64,000 nt of DNA from Runella sp. SP2 (GCF_003711225.1 NZ_CP031030.1:5941501-6005500); one strand, 5' to 3'; positions 8,722 to 17,740 are shown, numbered from the stretch's first letter. Numbers and translations are program-made. Notes: generated from the sequence alone by a model not told the origin.

Positions 8722-9336
8722 GTGAATTTATTATGTCGAAGAAGCCCTTTGCTGGGCTTCCTCTTGATGATTGTATCCATTACTCACACCTTTTCTCAAG
8801 GCAACATTAGTTTCAAAGTAACTGAAATAATATGCCCTAAAGTGTGCGAGGGAGAAAGCCGTTATCGAATTGTTTTCAGCTTGATAGATGCTGAAATCAG
8901 TACGAACAAAGGCCGTATTCAAAATGATACCATCGTGGACATTGACCCTAGTTTTGACTATAAAGTAGTGGTGACAATTCGACCAAAAGACACCACCGCG
9001 CTCGCCCGCCAAGAAGTAATTCCGCTCCCTATTTGCGACCCCATTTTACCCGATGCTCCCTTGGTAATTAGTCAAAGTACCTGCGAAGGGCAGCCTATTC
9101 CTCCCCTAATTGCGTTCCCAAAGGACAATGAAACCGTCGATTGGTATGATAAACCAACGGGTGGGACATTGTTGGCAAAAGGAATATTACAGTATATTCC
9201 CACTAACTCTGGTATGTATTATGCCGAAACCCGCCGCCTTGATTCTGGATGTAAAAGTTTGGGTCGTACACCTGCACGTTTGGACATTCAAAGGACGATG
9301 TGCATTCCGATAACCGTCAAAAAAGTAAGGCGGTAA
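8722..9336 (+). CDS. Secreted Ig-like protein of unknown function
   Basis: 204 residues from a GTG start, chosen because it gives a complete signal peptide (MNLLCRRSPLLGFLLMIV ... FSQ); the ATG at 8767 would cut it short. The mature part has two beta-rich pieces. The second (about 117-190: STCEGQ ... VDWYDKPTGGTLLAKG ... YYAETR) resembles the Ig-like modules of Bacteroidota adhesins and SprB-type proteins, which read C..G..V..WY......G..L..G..Y......YY. Four or more cysteines could form disulfides. No sorting domain is visible. Function unknown; its promoter carries a striking inverted repeat. Confidence 0.7.
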   Translation: MNLLCRRSPLLGFLLMIVSITHTFSQGNISFKVTEIICPKVCEGESRYRIVFSLIDAEISTNKGRIQNDTIVDIDPSFDYKVVVTIRPKDTTALARQEVIPLPICDPILPDAPLVISQSTCEGQPIPPLIAFPKDNETVDWYDKPTGGTLLAKGILQYIPTNSGMYYAETRRLDSGCKSLGRTPARLDIQRTMCIPITVKKVRR

Positions 9337-9375
9337 TTTTTTTTGCTTTTAGGGGAAAACAAACCTCCTTTCCCC

Positions 9376-10347
9376 ATGAAAGCACTTCTCTGCAAACAGT
9401 ACGGAACCCCCGATAGCCTCCTCGTTGAAGACATAGCACCACTGACTCCCAAGGCAGATGAGGTGGTTATTATGGTCAAAGCCTGCGGGGTTAATTTTCC
9501 CGATACGCTTATTATTCAAGGAAAATACCAGTTTAAACCAGCGTTTCCTTTTTCGCCTGGGGGCGAGGTGGCAGGAGTGGTTAAAGAAGTAGGAGAAGGC
9601 GTAACGCACCTCAAAGCTGGAGATGATGTTTTTGCCATGCCAGGCTGGGGCGGATTTGCGGAAGAATTGGTAGTTAAAGCCAATCGAGTATTTCGGATGC
9701 CCCCTAAAATGGATTATAAAGTGGCTTCTTCGCTGATGTACACCTACGGAACGTCGTATCATGCCCTGAAAGACCGCGCCCAACTGAAAGCGGGTGAAAC
9801 GCTGCTCGTACTTGGGGCGGCAGGTGGTGTGGGATTGGCAGCGGTTAATTTGGGTAAAATCATGGGGGCAAAGGTAATTGCAGCCGCATCGAGCGAGGAA
9901 AAATTGGAACTGTGCAAATCGTACGGTGCTGATGCCGTGATTAATTATTCAAAAGAAGACCTGCGCGAACGCCTAAAAGAAATAACGGGTGGTGGTGTGG
10001 ACGTGATTTACGATCCTGTAGGGGATAAATATGCCGAACCTGCCCTCCGAGCGATGAACTGGAAAGGACGATATTTGGTCGTTGGTTTTGCCGCAGGACA
10101 AATACCGTCAATTCCCCTCAATTTGGCACTGCTGAAAGGCTGCGCTATCGTTGGGGTGTTTTGGGGGGCTTTTGCAGAGAAAGAGCCTAAAGCCAATTTT
10201 CAAAACATTACGGAGTTGTTTCAATGGTACCAAACGGGCGAACTCAAACCCCATATCCAAAAAACCTATTCGCTCGAAGAAGCCCCGCAAGCGCTGTACG
10301 ATATGCTTGAGCGCCGAGCGATGGGTAAATTGGTCGTTGTTCCGTAG
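9376..10347 (+). CDS. Quinone oxidoreductase-like MDR family protein (NADPH-dependent)
   Basis: 323 residues from ATG 9376 (MKALLCKQYGTP), the usual start of this family; an upstream TTG adds an unlikely tail. The medium-chain reductase fold is seen as an N-terminal GroES-like domain (GGEVAGVVKEVGEGV near 60) and a Rossmann motif GAAGGVGLAAVNLG near 146-159. The zinc-ligand cysteines of alcohol dehydrogenases are absent, consistent with zinc-independent quinone or enone reductases. It is a monocistronic gene convergent with the Gfo/Idh gene, with a REP-like hairpin between them. Confidence 0.87.
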   Translation: MKALLCKQYGTPDSLLVEDIAPLTPKADEVVIMVKACGVNFPDTLIIQGKYQFKPAFPFSPGGEVAGVVKEVGEGVTHLKAGDDVFAMPGWGGFAEELVVKANRVFRMPPKMDYKVASSLMYTYGTSYHALKDRAQLKAGETLLVLGAAGGVGLAAVNLGKIMGAKVIAAASSEEKLELCKSYGADAVINYSKEDLRERLKEITGGGVDVIYDPVGDKYAEPALRAMNWKGRYLVVGFAAGQIPSIPLNLALLKGCAIVGVFWGAFAEKEPKANFQNITELFQWYQTGELKPHIQKTYSLEEAPQALYDMLERRAMGKLVVVP

Positions 10348-10352
10348 TGTGT

Positions 10353-10372
10353 AGGGGTTGTGAGCAACCCCT
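10353..10372. repeat. REP-like hairpin copy 1
   Basis: AGGGGTTG-TGAG-CAACCCCT between two convergent stop codons (10347 and 10376). The core is the reverse orientation of GGGTTGCTCACAACCC found six more times in this window. It may double as a terminator here. Confidence 0.8.
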
Positions 10373-10375
10373 GTG

Positions 10376-11470
10376 TTATTTCAAAATAATACTCTTTCCT
10401 GTCTTAGCAGAGCGGACGGCAGCATCCAAAATCTCAACCACCACTTGGTTGATTTCAAGCGAAGATAAATCTTTCTTAGGAGCAATTTCGCCTTTGATGA
10501 CGGCGCCAAAGTAAGAAAATGGGTCGTTGTAAGGTGCTGAGAGTGGGGTAAGTGCTTGTAATTTTTCGGGGGCGTCGCGTTGCGCGCCGTCTCCTTGCCG
10601 AACGCGCATTTGGAGGGTTTTGTCACAGATGACGTACCCTTTTTGTCCATAAATTTCGATGTCTTTGCGATCAAAAGGCCAGTTCCACGAAGCCTGAATG
10701 ACGGCTTGAGCGTGCGGATAGGTAAGAATAATGGTGGCCTCGTCATCGACTTTGGGGTAAATAGCAGGTTTGATTTGTTGGGTAATGGCCGTGACCGACA
10801 GCGGGCGTTCGCCCTGCATGAGCCACGTCATTAGGTTGGCACCATAGCACCCAAAATCAATGATGGCTCCTCCCCCATTCATCACGGGGTCGGTGAGCCA
10901 CGATAAAAAGTCTTCGGAACAACCAATTTCTCGGGGGCCTTTGTGCCCGTCGTGAACCACCACCTTCCGAATTTCGCCCAACGCATTCTGTTCTTTAATC
11001 ATCCGATAGGCTTCTTGGTGGCTGGCGTACCAAGTTGTTTCAAAGTTGGTCAACAACTGAATTTTATGCTTTTGGGCCAGCTTAACCATGACCTCGGCGT
11101 GTTCCCGATTCACGGCCAACGGCTTTTCAACCATCACATGAATGCCTTTTGGCGCGCAGATTTCGACCACTTGTTTGTGTTCGTAAATGCTATTAAAAGC
11201 ACAAACGGCTTCGGGTTGCGTGGCGGCAATCATGGCTTCGAGCGACGGATACCACAGTTTTTCCGACAATTTATAGCGTTTCAGATAACGCATGGCCAAG
11301 TCGCGATTAGGCTCGGCCACTCCCACGATTTCGACATCCCCTTTGTCGGGGCGACTCAGAATCTGATGAACGTGATCGTGGGTAAATCCAGCGATGCCTA
11401 GCCGAAGCGGTTTGGCCTCTACCAATAAACTACTAATGAGCAATAGGACAAAAATGGAGAGCGATTTCAT
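10376..11470 (-). CDS. Exported Gfo/Idh/MocA-family oxidoreductase
   Basis: 364 residues from ATG 11470, which opens a clean signal peptide (MKSLSIFVLLLISSLLVEA); an upstream ATG at 11509 would add 13 residues that break it. The Rossmann N-terminus LRLGIAGFTHDH (about 20-31) and the EKPLAVN motif near residue 113 are those of the Gfo/Idh/MocA fold. The C-terminal alpha/beta domain has DFGCYGANLMTWL. Such proteins use NAD(P) on sugars or cyclitols. An export signal is common for Bacteroidota members, and a tightly bound cofactor is then expected, as in glucose-fructose oxidoreductase. Substrate unknown. Confidence 0.85.
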   Translation of the reverse strand: MKSLSIFVLLLISSLLVEAKPLRLGIAGFTHDHVHQILSRPDKGDVEIVGVAEPNRDLAMRYLKRYKLSEKLWYPSLEAMIAATQPEAVCAFNSIYEHKQVVEICAPKGIHVMVEKPLAVNREHAEVMVKLAQKHKIQLLTNFETTWYASHQEAYRMIKEQNALGEIRKVVVHDGHKGPREIGCSEDFLSWLTDPVMNGGGAIIDFGCYGANLMTWLMQGERPLSVTAITQQIKPAIYPKVDDEATIILTYPHAQAVIQASWNWPFDRKDIEIYGQKGYVICDKTLQMRVRQGDGAQRDAPEKLQALTPLSAPYNDPFSYFGAVIKGEIAPKKDLSSLEINQVVVEILDAAVRSAKTGKSIILK

Positions 11471-11528
11471 AGGAGAAGGGTGTTTGTAGTAAAAGAAGGT
11501 TGATGTCAAAACTCCCCATTTTTGTCAT

Positions 11529-11566
11529 AAAAAAAGCGAGTAACCTCCGAAGAAGCACTCGCTTTT
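11529..11566 (-). terminator. Terminator of alpha-oxoamine synthase gene
   Basis: AAAAGCGAGT (11532-11541) pairs with ACTCGCTTTT (11557-11566). On the minus strand the hairpin starts about 20 nt past the stop at 11587 and ends in a run of seven T. Confidence 0.85.
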
Positions 11567-11586
11567 AAATACAAAACCAAAATTAT

Positions 11587-12855
11587 TTAGGCAACCACTT
11601 CGAGGCCAGCGCGATAGACGCCTGCGTCGAGTTTGGAGCGCATGTTGTCAAAAGCTTTTAAAGTGCGCTCTACGTCTTCGAGCGTGTGAGCCGCAGTAGG
11701 AATCAAACGCAAGATGATTTGCCCTTTTGGAATTACAGGATAAACGACGATAGAGCAGAAAATACCCATGTTTTCGCGCAAATCGCGCACCATGTTGGTC
11801 ACTTCGGGAAGACCGCCTTGAAGACCCTGCATAAACACGGGCGTCACAGGAGAGGTCGTTTCGCCAATGTTAAACCCAAGATCGCGGAGACCATTTTGAA
11901 GGGCATTGACAATCGTCCAGAGTTTTTCGCGAAGTTCGGGATGCGCTTTGATGAGCTCCAAACGCTTACGACCCGCTTCCACGTAAGGCATTGGCAGGGC
12001 TTTGGCGTAGGTTTGTGAGCGCATGTTATACTTGAGGTACATGATAATGTCTGGATCATCAGCCGCGATAAATCCACCGATGGCGGCCATTGATTTGGCA
12101 AACGTCGAGAAGTACAAATCGACTTCTTTGGCTACGCCAAAAAGCTCGGCTACTCCGCCTCCGTTGGCGCCCATGGTTCCAAAACCGTGCGCATCGTCCA
12201 CCAAAAGGCGGAAATTATATTTTTTCTTCAATTCAACGACTTTGTCGAGGCTACCTACTTTTCCTGACATTCCAAAAACGCCTTCCGTAATGACAAGAAC
12301 GCCACCGCCTTTTTCTTCGGCCAATTTGGTGGCACGAACGAGGTTTTTCTCCAAGCTTTCCATGTCGTTGTGGTTAAACTTGTAGTATTGCCCCATTTTG
12401 GCTTTGTGCAAACGGATACCGTCAATCAAGCAAGCGTGCGCTTCGGCATCATAGACGATAACGTCGCGGTGGTCGCAAACACACTCAATGACCGACATCA
12501 CTCCTTGGTAGCCATAGTTGAGCAAAAATGCTTCTTTTTTGCCAACAAACTCCGCCAATTCTTTCTCGAAAATCTCGTGTAAATCAGAGTTACCCGACAT
12601 CATACGGGCGCCCATTGGATACGCCAATCCCCATTTTTCTGCGCCTTCGGCATCGGCCTTACGAACTTCTGGATGGTTGGCCAAACCGAGGTAGTTATTC
12701 AAACTCCAGTTGAGAACGTCCATTCCACGAAATCTCATATGTGGACCGATTTCCCCTTCTAGCTTTGGAAATGAAAAATAGTGGTGGCTATTAAGGGCTT
12801 TTGCGGCCGCCCCGATAGGTCCCCAGTTACTACGTAGTTTCTCGAAAATATCCAC
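11587..12855 (-). CDS. Alpha-oxoamine synthase, serine-palmitoyltransferase-like
   Basis: 422-residue PLP enzyme. Lys254 in STFAKSMAAIGGF is the Schiff-base lysine, D220 and H223 in VDDAHGFG contact PLP, and H140 in DAEAHACLIDG stacks on the ring. These are the features of the alpha-oxoamine synthase group (KBL, BioF, HemA, serine palmitoyltransferase). The PMGARMMSGN segment and the long N-terminus fit the SPT-type enzymes of Bacteroidota that condense an acyl thioester with serine to start sphingolipids, or with cysteate to start sulfonolipids. Which amino acid is used cannot be read off. It is not next to bio or thr genes, which argues against BioF or KBL. Confidence 0.8.
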   Translation of the reverse strand: MDIFEKLRSNWGPIGAAAKALNSHHYFSFPKLEGEIGPHMRFRGMDVLNWSLNNYLGLANHPEVRKADAEGAEKWGLAYPMGARMMSGNSDLHEIFEKELAEFVGKKEAFLLNYGYQGVMSVIECVCDHRDVIVYDAEAHACLIDGIRLHKAKMGQYYKFNHNDMESLEKNLVRATKLAEEKGGGVLVITEGVFGMSGKVGSLDKVVELKKKYNFRLLVDDAHGFGTMGANGGGVAELFGVAKEVDLYFSTFAKSMAAIGGFIAADDPDIIMYLKYNMRSQTYAKALPMPYVEAGRKRLELIKAHPELREKLWTIVNALQNGLRDLGFNIGETTSPVTPVFMQGLQGGLPEVTNMVRDLRENMGIFCSIVVYPVIPKGQIILRLIPTAAHTLEDVERTLKAFDNMRSKLDAGVYRAGLEVVA

Positions 12856-12905
12856 TTAATTATGCTATTTTTAGAGTTAAATACAGCTTTTAAATAAATT
12901 TTGTA

Positions 12906-12936
12906 CAAAAATAAAAATTCCTTACTCAATTTCAAA
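12906..12936 (-). promoter_or_regulatory. Promoter of alpha-oxoamine synthase gene
   Basis: On the minus strand TTTG (12933-12936) and TATTTTTG (12906-12913) are separated by 19 bp, a full match to the Bacteroidota promoter. The leader to the start codon at 12855 would be about 44 nt. Confidence 0.7.
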
Positions 12937-13068
12937 GAGTTAGGGGCGTTACTGATGCCCAATACCCGCGTCTGAATGAAGAAACGAACTCGCAAAAATC
13001 CAATTTGTGAGTTGTGTTTCACTGAAAATTAATGTGATGAGCGGTGAACCAACCCGCTTGGTTTCTCT

Positions 13069-13076
13069 TAAATTTG
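13069..13076 (+). promoter_or_regulatory. -7 box TAAATTTG of the coiled-coil gene
   Basis: Exact TAnnTTTG match 46 nt before the ATG at 13123. No TTTG is present at the right distance upstream. Confidence 0.45.
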
Positions 13077-13122
13077 TAGCAACTTACATTCACTTATTTT
13101 AAACCACATAATACGATTAATC

Positions 13123-13464
13123 ATGGAAGACCAATTGAAAAATGCAGCCGAACAAGCCAAAGCCAAAGCGCAAGAATTAGCTTCTGAGGCACAAGAAACA
13201 TTTCAAGAGTTGAAAGAAGAAATCACGGAGAAAATACAAAGCGTTGACGTAGAAGCCTTGAAAGCGCAAGCGGCAGCAAAAGCGGAAGAAATGAAAGCTG
13301 AAGCTGAAGAAGCACTTGCCGAAGCCAAAGCCAAAGCGGAAGAGTTGGCAGCCGAAGCGCAAGAAAAATTTGAAGACCTCAAAGAAGAAGCGGGGGAAGC
13401 GCTCGACAAAGCAACAGGGTTTATCAAAGGACTTTTTGGCGGAAGCGAAGAAGAGAAAAAATAG
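13123..13464 (+). CDS. Ala/Glu/Lys-rich amphipathic helical protein
   Basis: 113 residues, almost entirely Ala, Glu, Lys and Gln. Two related blocks, KAQELASEAQETFQELKEE (about 15-33) and KAEELAAEAQEKFEDLKEE (about 71-89), suggest an internal duplication, with AEEALAEAKAKAEE-type 11-residue periods between. There is no signal peptide. The last 15 residues (GFIKGLFGGSEEEKK) form a short amphipathic segment with a charged tail. This looks like a cytoplasmic LEA-like or apolipoprotein-like helix that may bind membranes or protect proteins, but no function is known to me. The protein is probably real: the frame is clean, a -7 box precedes it and a strong terminator follows. Confidence 0.75.
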   Translation: MEDQLKNAAEQAKAKAQELASEAQETFQELKEEITEKIQSVDVEALKAQAAAKAEEMKAEAEEALAEAKAKAEELAAEAQEKFEDLKEEAGEALDKATGFIKGLFGGSEEEKK

Positions 13465-13485
13465 TCAGCTGCTTTTTAGAAATAC

Positions 13486-13515
13486 AAAAAAGGGAAGCCT
13501 AGGCTTCCCTTTTTT
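13486..13515. terminator. Bidirectional terminator, perfect 30-bp palindrome
   Basis: Arms 13486-13500 (AAAAAAGGGAAGCCT) and 13501-13515 are perfect reverse complements with no spacer; the loop forms from the central bases. The stop codon and last four codons of the convergent O-antigen ligase gene (from 13499) lie inside the right arm, so one sequence ends two transcripts and encodes a protein C-terminus. Confidence 0.88.
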
Positions 13516-14749
13516 GTGTGTTATTGAGGCTCATCTCGTGTACAGGGATCTGTAATGAACGAACGTGGATGTAGTAAAACAAGACGGTCATCCACGGAAA
13601 AAACAAAAACTGACCCGCGTTGAGGTTGGACTCAAAGTAAGGTATAATCATCAACGATGGCAGAAAAACAAAGTACGGACTATCGTAGCGCACATAGACC
13701 CAAAAGGCGTTGATGGCATAAAAAATTAAGAAAAAAAGAAAGGAAAGAAGGCCGCCTGAAAATAGGATTTCGAGGTACGAATTGTGCGAAGCTAAATCGG
13801 TATGAACATCGGCATATACTTCCAATCCTGCTTTGAAATTATCAAATCCAAAACCTGTCAATAAAACGCCAGGGTCATTGGTAAATACTTCAAAAGCTTT
13901 TTGAGCCAACTGAAAACGGATTTCTCCGCGTTGGCGGCGTATTCCTGCGTATTTTGAACGCAAATTGACGACCGAGTCGGGGCTCATCACAATGTAGTAT
14001 GCAAAGGCCAATATACAAGTGAGAGCTGCTGCTTTGAGATAAATGGATATTTTTCGGTTACGGGCAATCAGCACCGCAGAAGACAACGCCAAACCCGCGT
14101 AACTGCTTCGTGACCCCGTTAGTACAATTCCCCAAAGTGTCAGAAAGGCGATGAAAAAAAAGAGGTATTGCATCCATTTTTTCATGGGGCTGTTGGCGTA
14201 AAGATCAAAACTCGACACAATAAAAAGGGTGCAAGCCCAACCGATTACGTTGGCTTTATACACCCCGACGTATTGGCCATAGACATTGGTAGCTTGGAAA
14301 GCGACACCAGTGACGAGCATCATTGCGACGGGATAAAAATACGCTAAACTAAAAACTTGTAACAGCTTGATTTTGGCCTCGTCTTTGGAATAATGCTTGA
14401 AAAGATAGACGACGAAGAAATTGGTATAAATCAAGAATGGAATCCAAGCAGACAGCCGCTGAAAACTCCAAAAGACATCGACGCTAAAGGGCAGAACGAT
14501 TACATTGAGGCCAATGAAACCATAAAGTACCCAGTTTTTTTGCTGATTAAAAATGTATTTTATCTGGCCCTGCGCAAACAAAATCCCGAGTAAAGAAACA
14601 ATTACTAAGCCTGTACGAAGCAATTTGGCCGCTTGAAATGCTCCTCCCCTCAATCCATACCCGTAAATGACCAAGAAGGTATTGAGGAAATACATCACCA
14701 AGTGCCAATCCAAGTGTGCCTTGTTTCGAAAAATCCTTCGCCATTGCAT
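13499..14749 (-). CDS. O-antigen ligase/polymerase-family membrane protein
   Basis: 416 residues with about ten transmembrane helices. The region GIVLTGSRSSYAGLALS near 205-221 has the Arg of the Wzy/WaaL signature. A large periplasmic loop follows near 260-310 (RFQLAQKAFEVF ... LLTGFGFDNFKAG ... ASHNSYLEILFSGG), in which the HNSYLEIL histidine is the typical catalytic-loop residue. The family transfers or polymerises undecaprenyl-linked glycans on the outer face of the inner membrane. It is the last gene of a four-gene glycan operon, 20 nt after the glycosyltransferase stop. Confidence 0.87.
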   Translation of the reverse strand: MQWRRIFRNKAHLDWHLVMYFLNTFLVIYGYGLRGGAFQAAKLLRTGLVIVSLLGILFAQGQIKYIFNQQKNWVLYGFIGLNVIVLPFSVDVFWSFQRLSAWIPFLIYTNFFVVYLFKHYSKDEAKIKLLQVFSLAYFYPVAMMLVTGVAFQATNVYGQYVGVYKANVIGWACTLFIVSSFDLYANSPMKKWMQYLFFFIAFLTLWGIVLTGSRSSYAGLALSSAVLIARNRKISIYLKAAALTCILAFAYYIVMSPDSVVNLRSKYAGIRRQRGEIRFQLAQKAFEVFTNDPGVLLTGFGFDNFKAGLEVYADVHTDLASHNSYLEILFSGGLLSFLFFLIFYAINAFWVYVRYDSPYFVFLPSLMIIPYFESNLNAGQFLFFPWMTVLFYYIHVRSLQIPVHEMSLNNTQKREA

Positions 14750-14769
14750 AGTTTATCGTTCGGTGTCAA

Positions 14770-15906
14770 TCAGTGTACGTTGACTACCGACTCAAGCATT
14801 TGCACAAAGTTGCGTAACATTTCGTCTTTGGAAAACTTTTGGATGAATTTTCGGCCGTTTTCGGCTTTTTTTAGCCGCAATTGGGGACTTTCGATGCATT
14901 CAACCAAGGCGGTCGTTAAACTTTCTACATTGCCCGATTCGATTAACCAACCGTTATTGCCGTTGTCAACCACCTCAGGAATTCCTCCAACGCGCGAACT
15001 TACGACCGAAATTCCGTGGGCAAGGGCTTCGATGTTGGCAACACCAAATGCTTCGGTATAAGATGGTACGCAAAAAATATCGTGGCTGCGTAGTGCTTCA
15101 TAGACGCGCGCCTGAGGCTGTGGGCCTTGATAGTCGAGTTGGACGTTGGAAATGTTCTCAAAAAACGAACGGACTTGGCTGGCAAACCAAGGTTCGGGGC
15201 CAATAACGGTCAACAAAAAAGAATACTGTGGGAGGTTTTTGAGTGCCGCCGCTACCAAAGGCAACTGCCCCACCAAATAATCAGCTTTCACAAACAGCAC
15301 CTTGATGGGACTCCCAAAAGCGCGTTGGGGGTTGAACTCAATACCGTCGAGTGGAATGGTTTTATATAGCTTCGTTACTTTCGGCGCGGGCAATTGGTAG
15401 GTTTGGCGGATACGTTCTTGTAAAAACTCCGAATTGGCAATCACGAGTTTATGTTTTTGGGCCGATAAACGCTCAAATTGCTGAAACATAAATCGTTTGA
15501 GCCACAGAGATTTCCACTCAAAGTTTCCCCAGTGGGCGAGCATGTTTTTTTCGTCGTTGATCATCCCCACGGTGGGTTTTTCAGAAACCAAGCTCGCCCA
15601 AGTTCCATTGAAAGAATTGATGTAAACCAGCACGTCAAACTCAAAAGACTTCTCTAACGCTTTGACGTGGCGATAATAGATAAACCATCGTAGAATTTGT
15701 CCAAGCGGCTTTAACAGACGCGGAATTTTGACGGGCACTTTGTGAACATAGCGAAGCGAGGCAAGCCGCTCGTCAGACACATCCTCGGTCAAAATCCGTA
15801 GCTCATGTTCAGGAAAACGCTCGTTGATTTCGAGAATACTATTCGCAAATCGGACGGGCCCGTTCGTTACATTTTCAAAAGCATTGGTACAAAATACGAT
15901 TTTCAT
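14770..15906 (-). CDS. Glycosyltransferase family 4 protein
   Basis: 378 residues with GT-B architecture. The C-terminal Rossmann domain shows VLFVKADYLVGQLPLV and the GT4 donor motif EAFGVANIEALAHG-SVVSSRVGGIPEVV (about 285-310), where the two glutamates of E-x7-E contact the nucleotide sugar. The acceptor-side half begins KIVFCTNAFENVTNGPVRF. It acts in the cytoplasm on a lipid-linked glycan. It overlaps the methyltransferase gene by 4 nt and is followed by the O-antigen ligase gene. Confidence 0.88.
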   Translation of the reverse strand: MKIVFCTNAFENVTNGPVRFANSILEINERFPEHELRILTEDVSDERLASLRYVHKVPVKIPRLLKPLGQILRWFIYYRHVKALEKSFEFDVLVYINSFNGTWASLVSEKPTVGMINDEKNMLAHWGNFEWKSLWLKRFMFQQFERLSAQKHKLVIANSEFLQERIRQTYQLPAPKVTKLYKTIPLDGIEFNPQRAFGSPIKVLFVKADYLVGQLPLVAAALKNLPQYSFLLTVIGPEPWFASQVRSFFENISNVQLDYQGPQPQARVYEALRSHDIFCVPSYTEAFGVANIEALAHGISVVSSRVGGIPEVVDNGNNGWLIESGNVESLTTALVECIESPQLRLKKAENGRKFIQKFSKDEMLRNFVQMLESVVNVH

Positions 15907-16670
15907 GCGGTTTTTCGAGCTATATATACCCTTTCTGTGGGTGAGATGCCATAGCGTTTGTAATCAATGGTTTGGATAAAAGTATCGTCCTCCACACTAA
16001 ACCCTTGGGCGCGCAAGCGGTCGGCATAATCAGCGCCGTAATACCACCGTTGGTCGTGGCCGTGATACAATTTTTGTTTTTCTTCTTTGGTCAATCGGGC
16101 ATCCGAAAATGAGGTTGGAAAATCCTTGTTGATGGGGTCGTGAAAAACGGCGTATCCATCGGGTTTAAGTACGCGCAGTACTTCACGCATGGCTTTCGTG
16201 TCATCGGGAACCATCACCAAAATTCCAATCGCAATTACTACGTTGAACGTATCATTGTCAAATTTAATGTCATCAATCGACATTACATGGTCGGGCTTTA
16301 CGGTAATGCTACTCGTAAAAGACGTCATGTAGTCGGCCGTGACGTAGTCGATGTACGGGGATGCTTTGATGCTGGGAATCAGGCAGATGTCTGGTGCAAA
16401 GTGCAGCACTTTTTTTCGGGGAGCAGAGAAAAAACCAATACGGTCGCGGAGGGCTAAAAAAATGTAACGATGTCGCTCAAGCGACTTACAATTGGGGCAA
16501 TAGGCATTTGTCCGATACCGAAAAGGCATAAAAGCCCGATAACGGCTCTGACAAATAGGGCATTCCACCTCATCTCCAAGCCGATAAGGAATACTCCGCC
16601 ACTGCAATCGTAGCTGATTGAGCTGATAAATGAGGTTTTGTCGAAGCAGGGTTTTTAATTTTTCTTTCAT
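15903..16670 (-). CDS. SAM-dependent methyltransferase with N-terminal zinc-ribbon-like motif
   Basis: 255 residues. Two CPxC pairs near the N-terminus (ECPICQSRYRAF, YCPNCKSLERHR, about 37-66) look like a small zinc ribbon. The class I methyltransferase core follows, with VVIAIGILVMVPDD (motif near 135-150) and LRVLKPDGYAVFHDP typical of methyltransferase type 11. Similar zinc-ribbon methyltransferases sit in glycan clusters of Bacteroidota. It probably methylates a sugar, but the substrate is unknown. Four-nt overlaps with both neighbours show tight translational coupling in the operon. Confidence 0.82.
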   Translation of the reverse strand: MKEKLKTLLRQNLIYQLNQLRLQWRSIPYRLGDEVECPICQSRYRAFMPFRYRTNAYCPNCKSLERHRYIFLALRDRIGFFSAPRKKVLHFAPDICLIPSIKASPYIDYVTADYMTSFTSSITVKPDHVMSIDDIKFDNDTFNVVIAIGILVMVPDDTKAMREVLRVLKPDGYAVFHDPINKDFPTSFSDARLTKEEKQKLYHGHDQRWYYGADYADRLRAQGFSVEDDTFIQTIDYKRYGISPTERVYIARKTA

Positions 16671-17710
16671 AGGGTAACAAGTAAGGTCAGGTCGCGGTAA
16701 TTGGTTGAATCAGCAATGGCAAAGTTTTGATTGCCAACCGCTTGGAGGGGTAACTCGCGGGCGATTTGCAAACAATGGGGGAGTTGGGAGGGTGTTTCAA
16801 ACAGAAGTGTGGATTGGTGCGCTAACATCCGCGCGGTAGCGTCGGTTTTTAGCGTAACGATGGGTTTACGAAACGAGAGCGCCAAGTCAATCGAGCCAGA
16901 ATGATCGATGCGAATAAACGGCAACACAACCACGTCGGCGGCGTTGAAAAATACTTGGACTTCGTCGTCTTGAATGAAACGGTGGTGGAGATGTATAGAG
17001 GAGTTGGCTTGGGCAGCCTTCTCAATAGGTTCAAAAAAAGTGGCGTCGTAACTTTTGCCCGCAATCAACAAGCGGTCGTTGGGGCGAGCAATTTCAGCAA
17101 AAGCGTCGATTAAGTTGCTAACACCTTTGTAAGGTTTGATTTCGCCAAAAAACAAATATACAAAATCGTCATCGTTAAGATTCAGACGTTTTCGACATTC
17201 GTTTTTAGAAAGGGTATTGGGGTAATAAAAATGATACGGCAAATCCTGAATCACCTTTACGCGTTCGGGTTGGAGCGAAAAACGCTCAATGGCAGCTTGG
17301 CGAGTTTCTTCCGAATAAACCCTGATTTGGTGGCATTTTCTGAGAAAAAGCCCATAAATACGGCGTTCCCAACGAAGCCAAAGTCCAGCGTGGTTTTGTA
17401 GGTTGTGCAGTGTATGCACAAAACGAACATTGAATAGGTAGCGTGCGGCCAAAATTTCGGCGACAAAAATGGACGATTTGAAGTACGTCCACAAGCGAGA
17501 TTTACCAAGAATAAAACTGTGTACCCAATCGTAGTAAATTACGGTGGGGTGATGCGCAAAAATAGCCCTTAGCGTACTTCCAATGGTATATTTTTCTCCA
17601 ATAACCACGTCAAACCCTTCTTGTCGAAAATAACGAACCAACTGATACTGAAAGGGATTTTCAGGGCCAGCATCGGGTAAAACGACGACTTTGAGTGGGT
17701 CAGAGGTCAA
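16667..17710 (-). CDS. Glycosyltransferase, GT-B fold
   Basis: 347 residues from the TTG at 17710 (MTSDPLKVVVLPDAGPENP). A TTG at 17743 gives 11 more residues, but it lies inside a TACTTTTG -7 box, so transcripts from that promoter could not contain it. No early ATG exists. The C-terminal half has FGEIKPYKGVSNLIDAF, DRLLIAGK and ADVVVLPF ... SIDLALSFRKPIVT, all typical of GT4-like enzymes. It is the first gene of the operon with a methyltransferase, a second glycosyltransferase and a ligase, and probably starts assembly of a lipid-linked oligosaccharide branch. Confidence 0.8.
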   Translation of the reverse strand: MTSDPLKVVVLPDAGPENPFQYQLVRYFRQEGFDVVIGEKYTIGSTLRAIFAHHPTVIYYDWVHSFILGKSRLWTYFKSSIFVAEILAARYLFNVRFVHTLHNLQNHAGLWLRWERRIYGLFLRKCHQIRVYSEETRQAAIERFSLQPERVKVIQDLPYHFYYPNTLSKNECRKRLNLNDDDFVYLFFGEIKPYKGVSNLIDAFAEIARPNDRLLIAGKSYDATFFEPIEKAAQANSSIHLHHRFIQDDEVQVFFNAADVVVLPFIRIDHSGSIDLALSFRKPIVTLKTDATARMLAHQSTLLFETPSQLPHCLQIARELPLQAVGNQNFAIADSTNYRDLTLLVTL

Positions 17711-17740
17711 GAGAAACGCTAGATTAGGTCTTGTAAGGAA

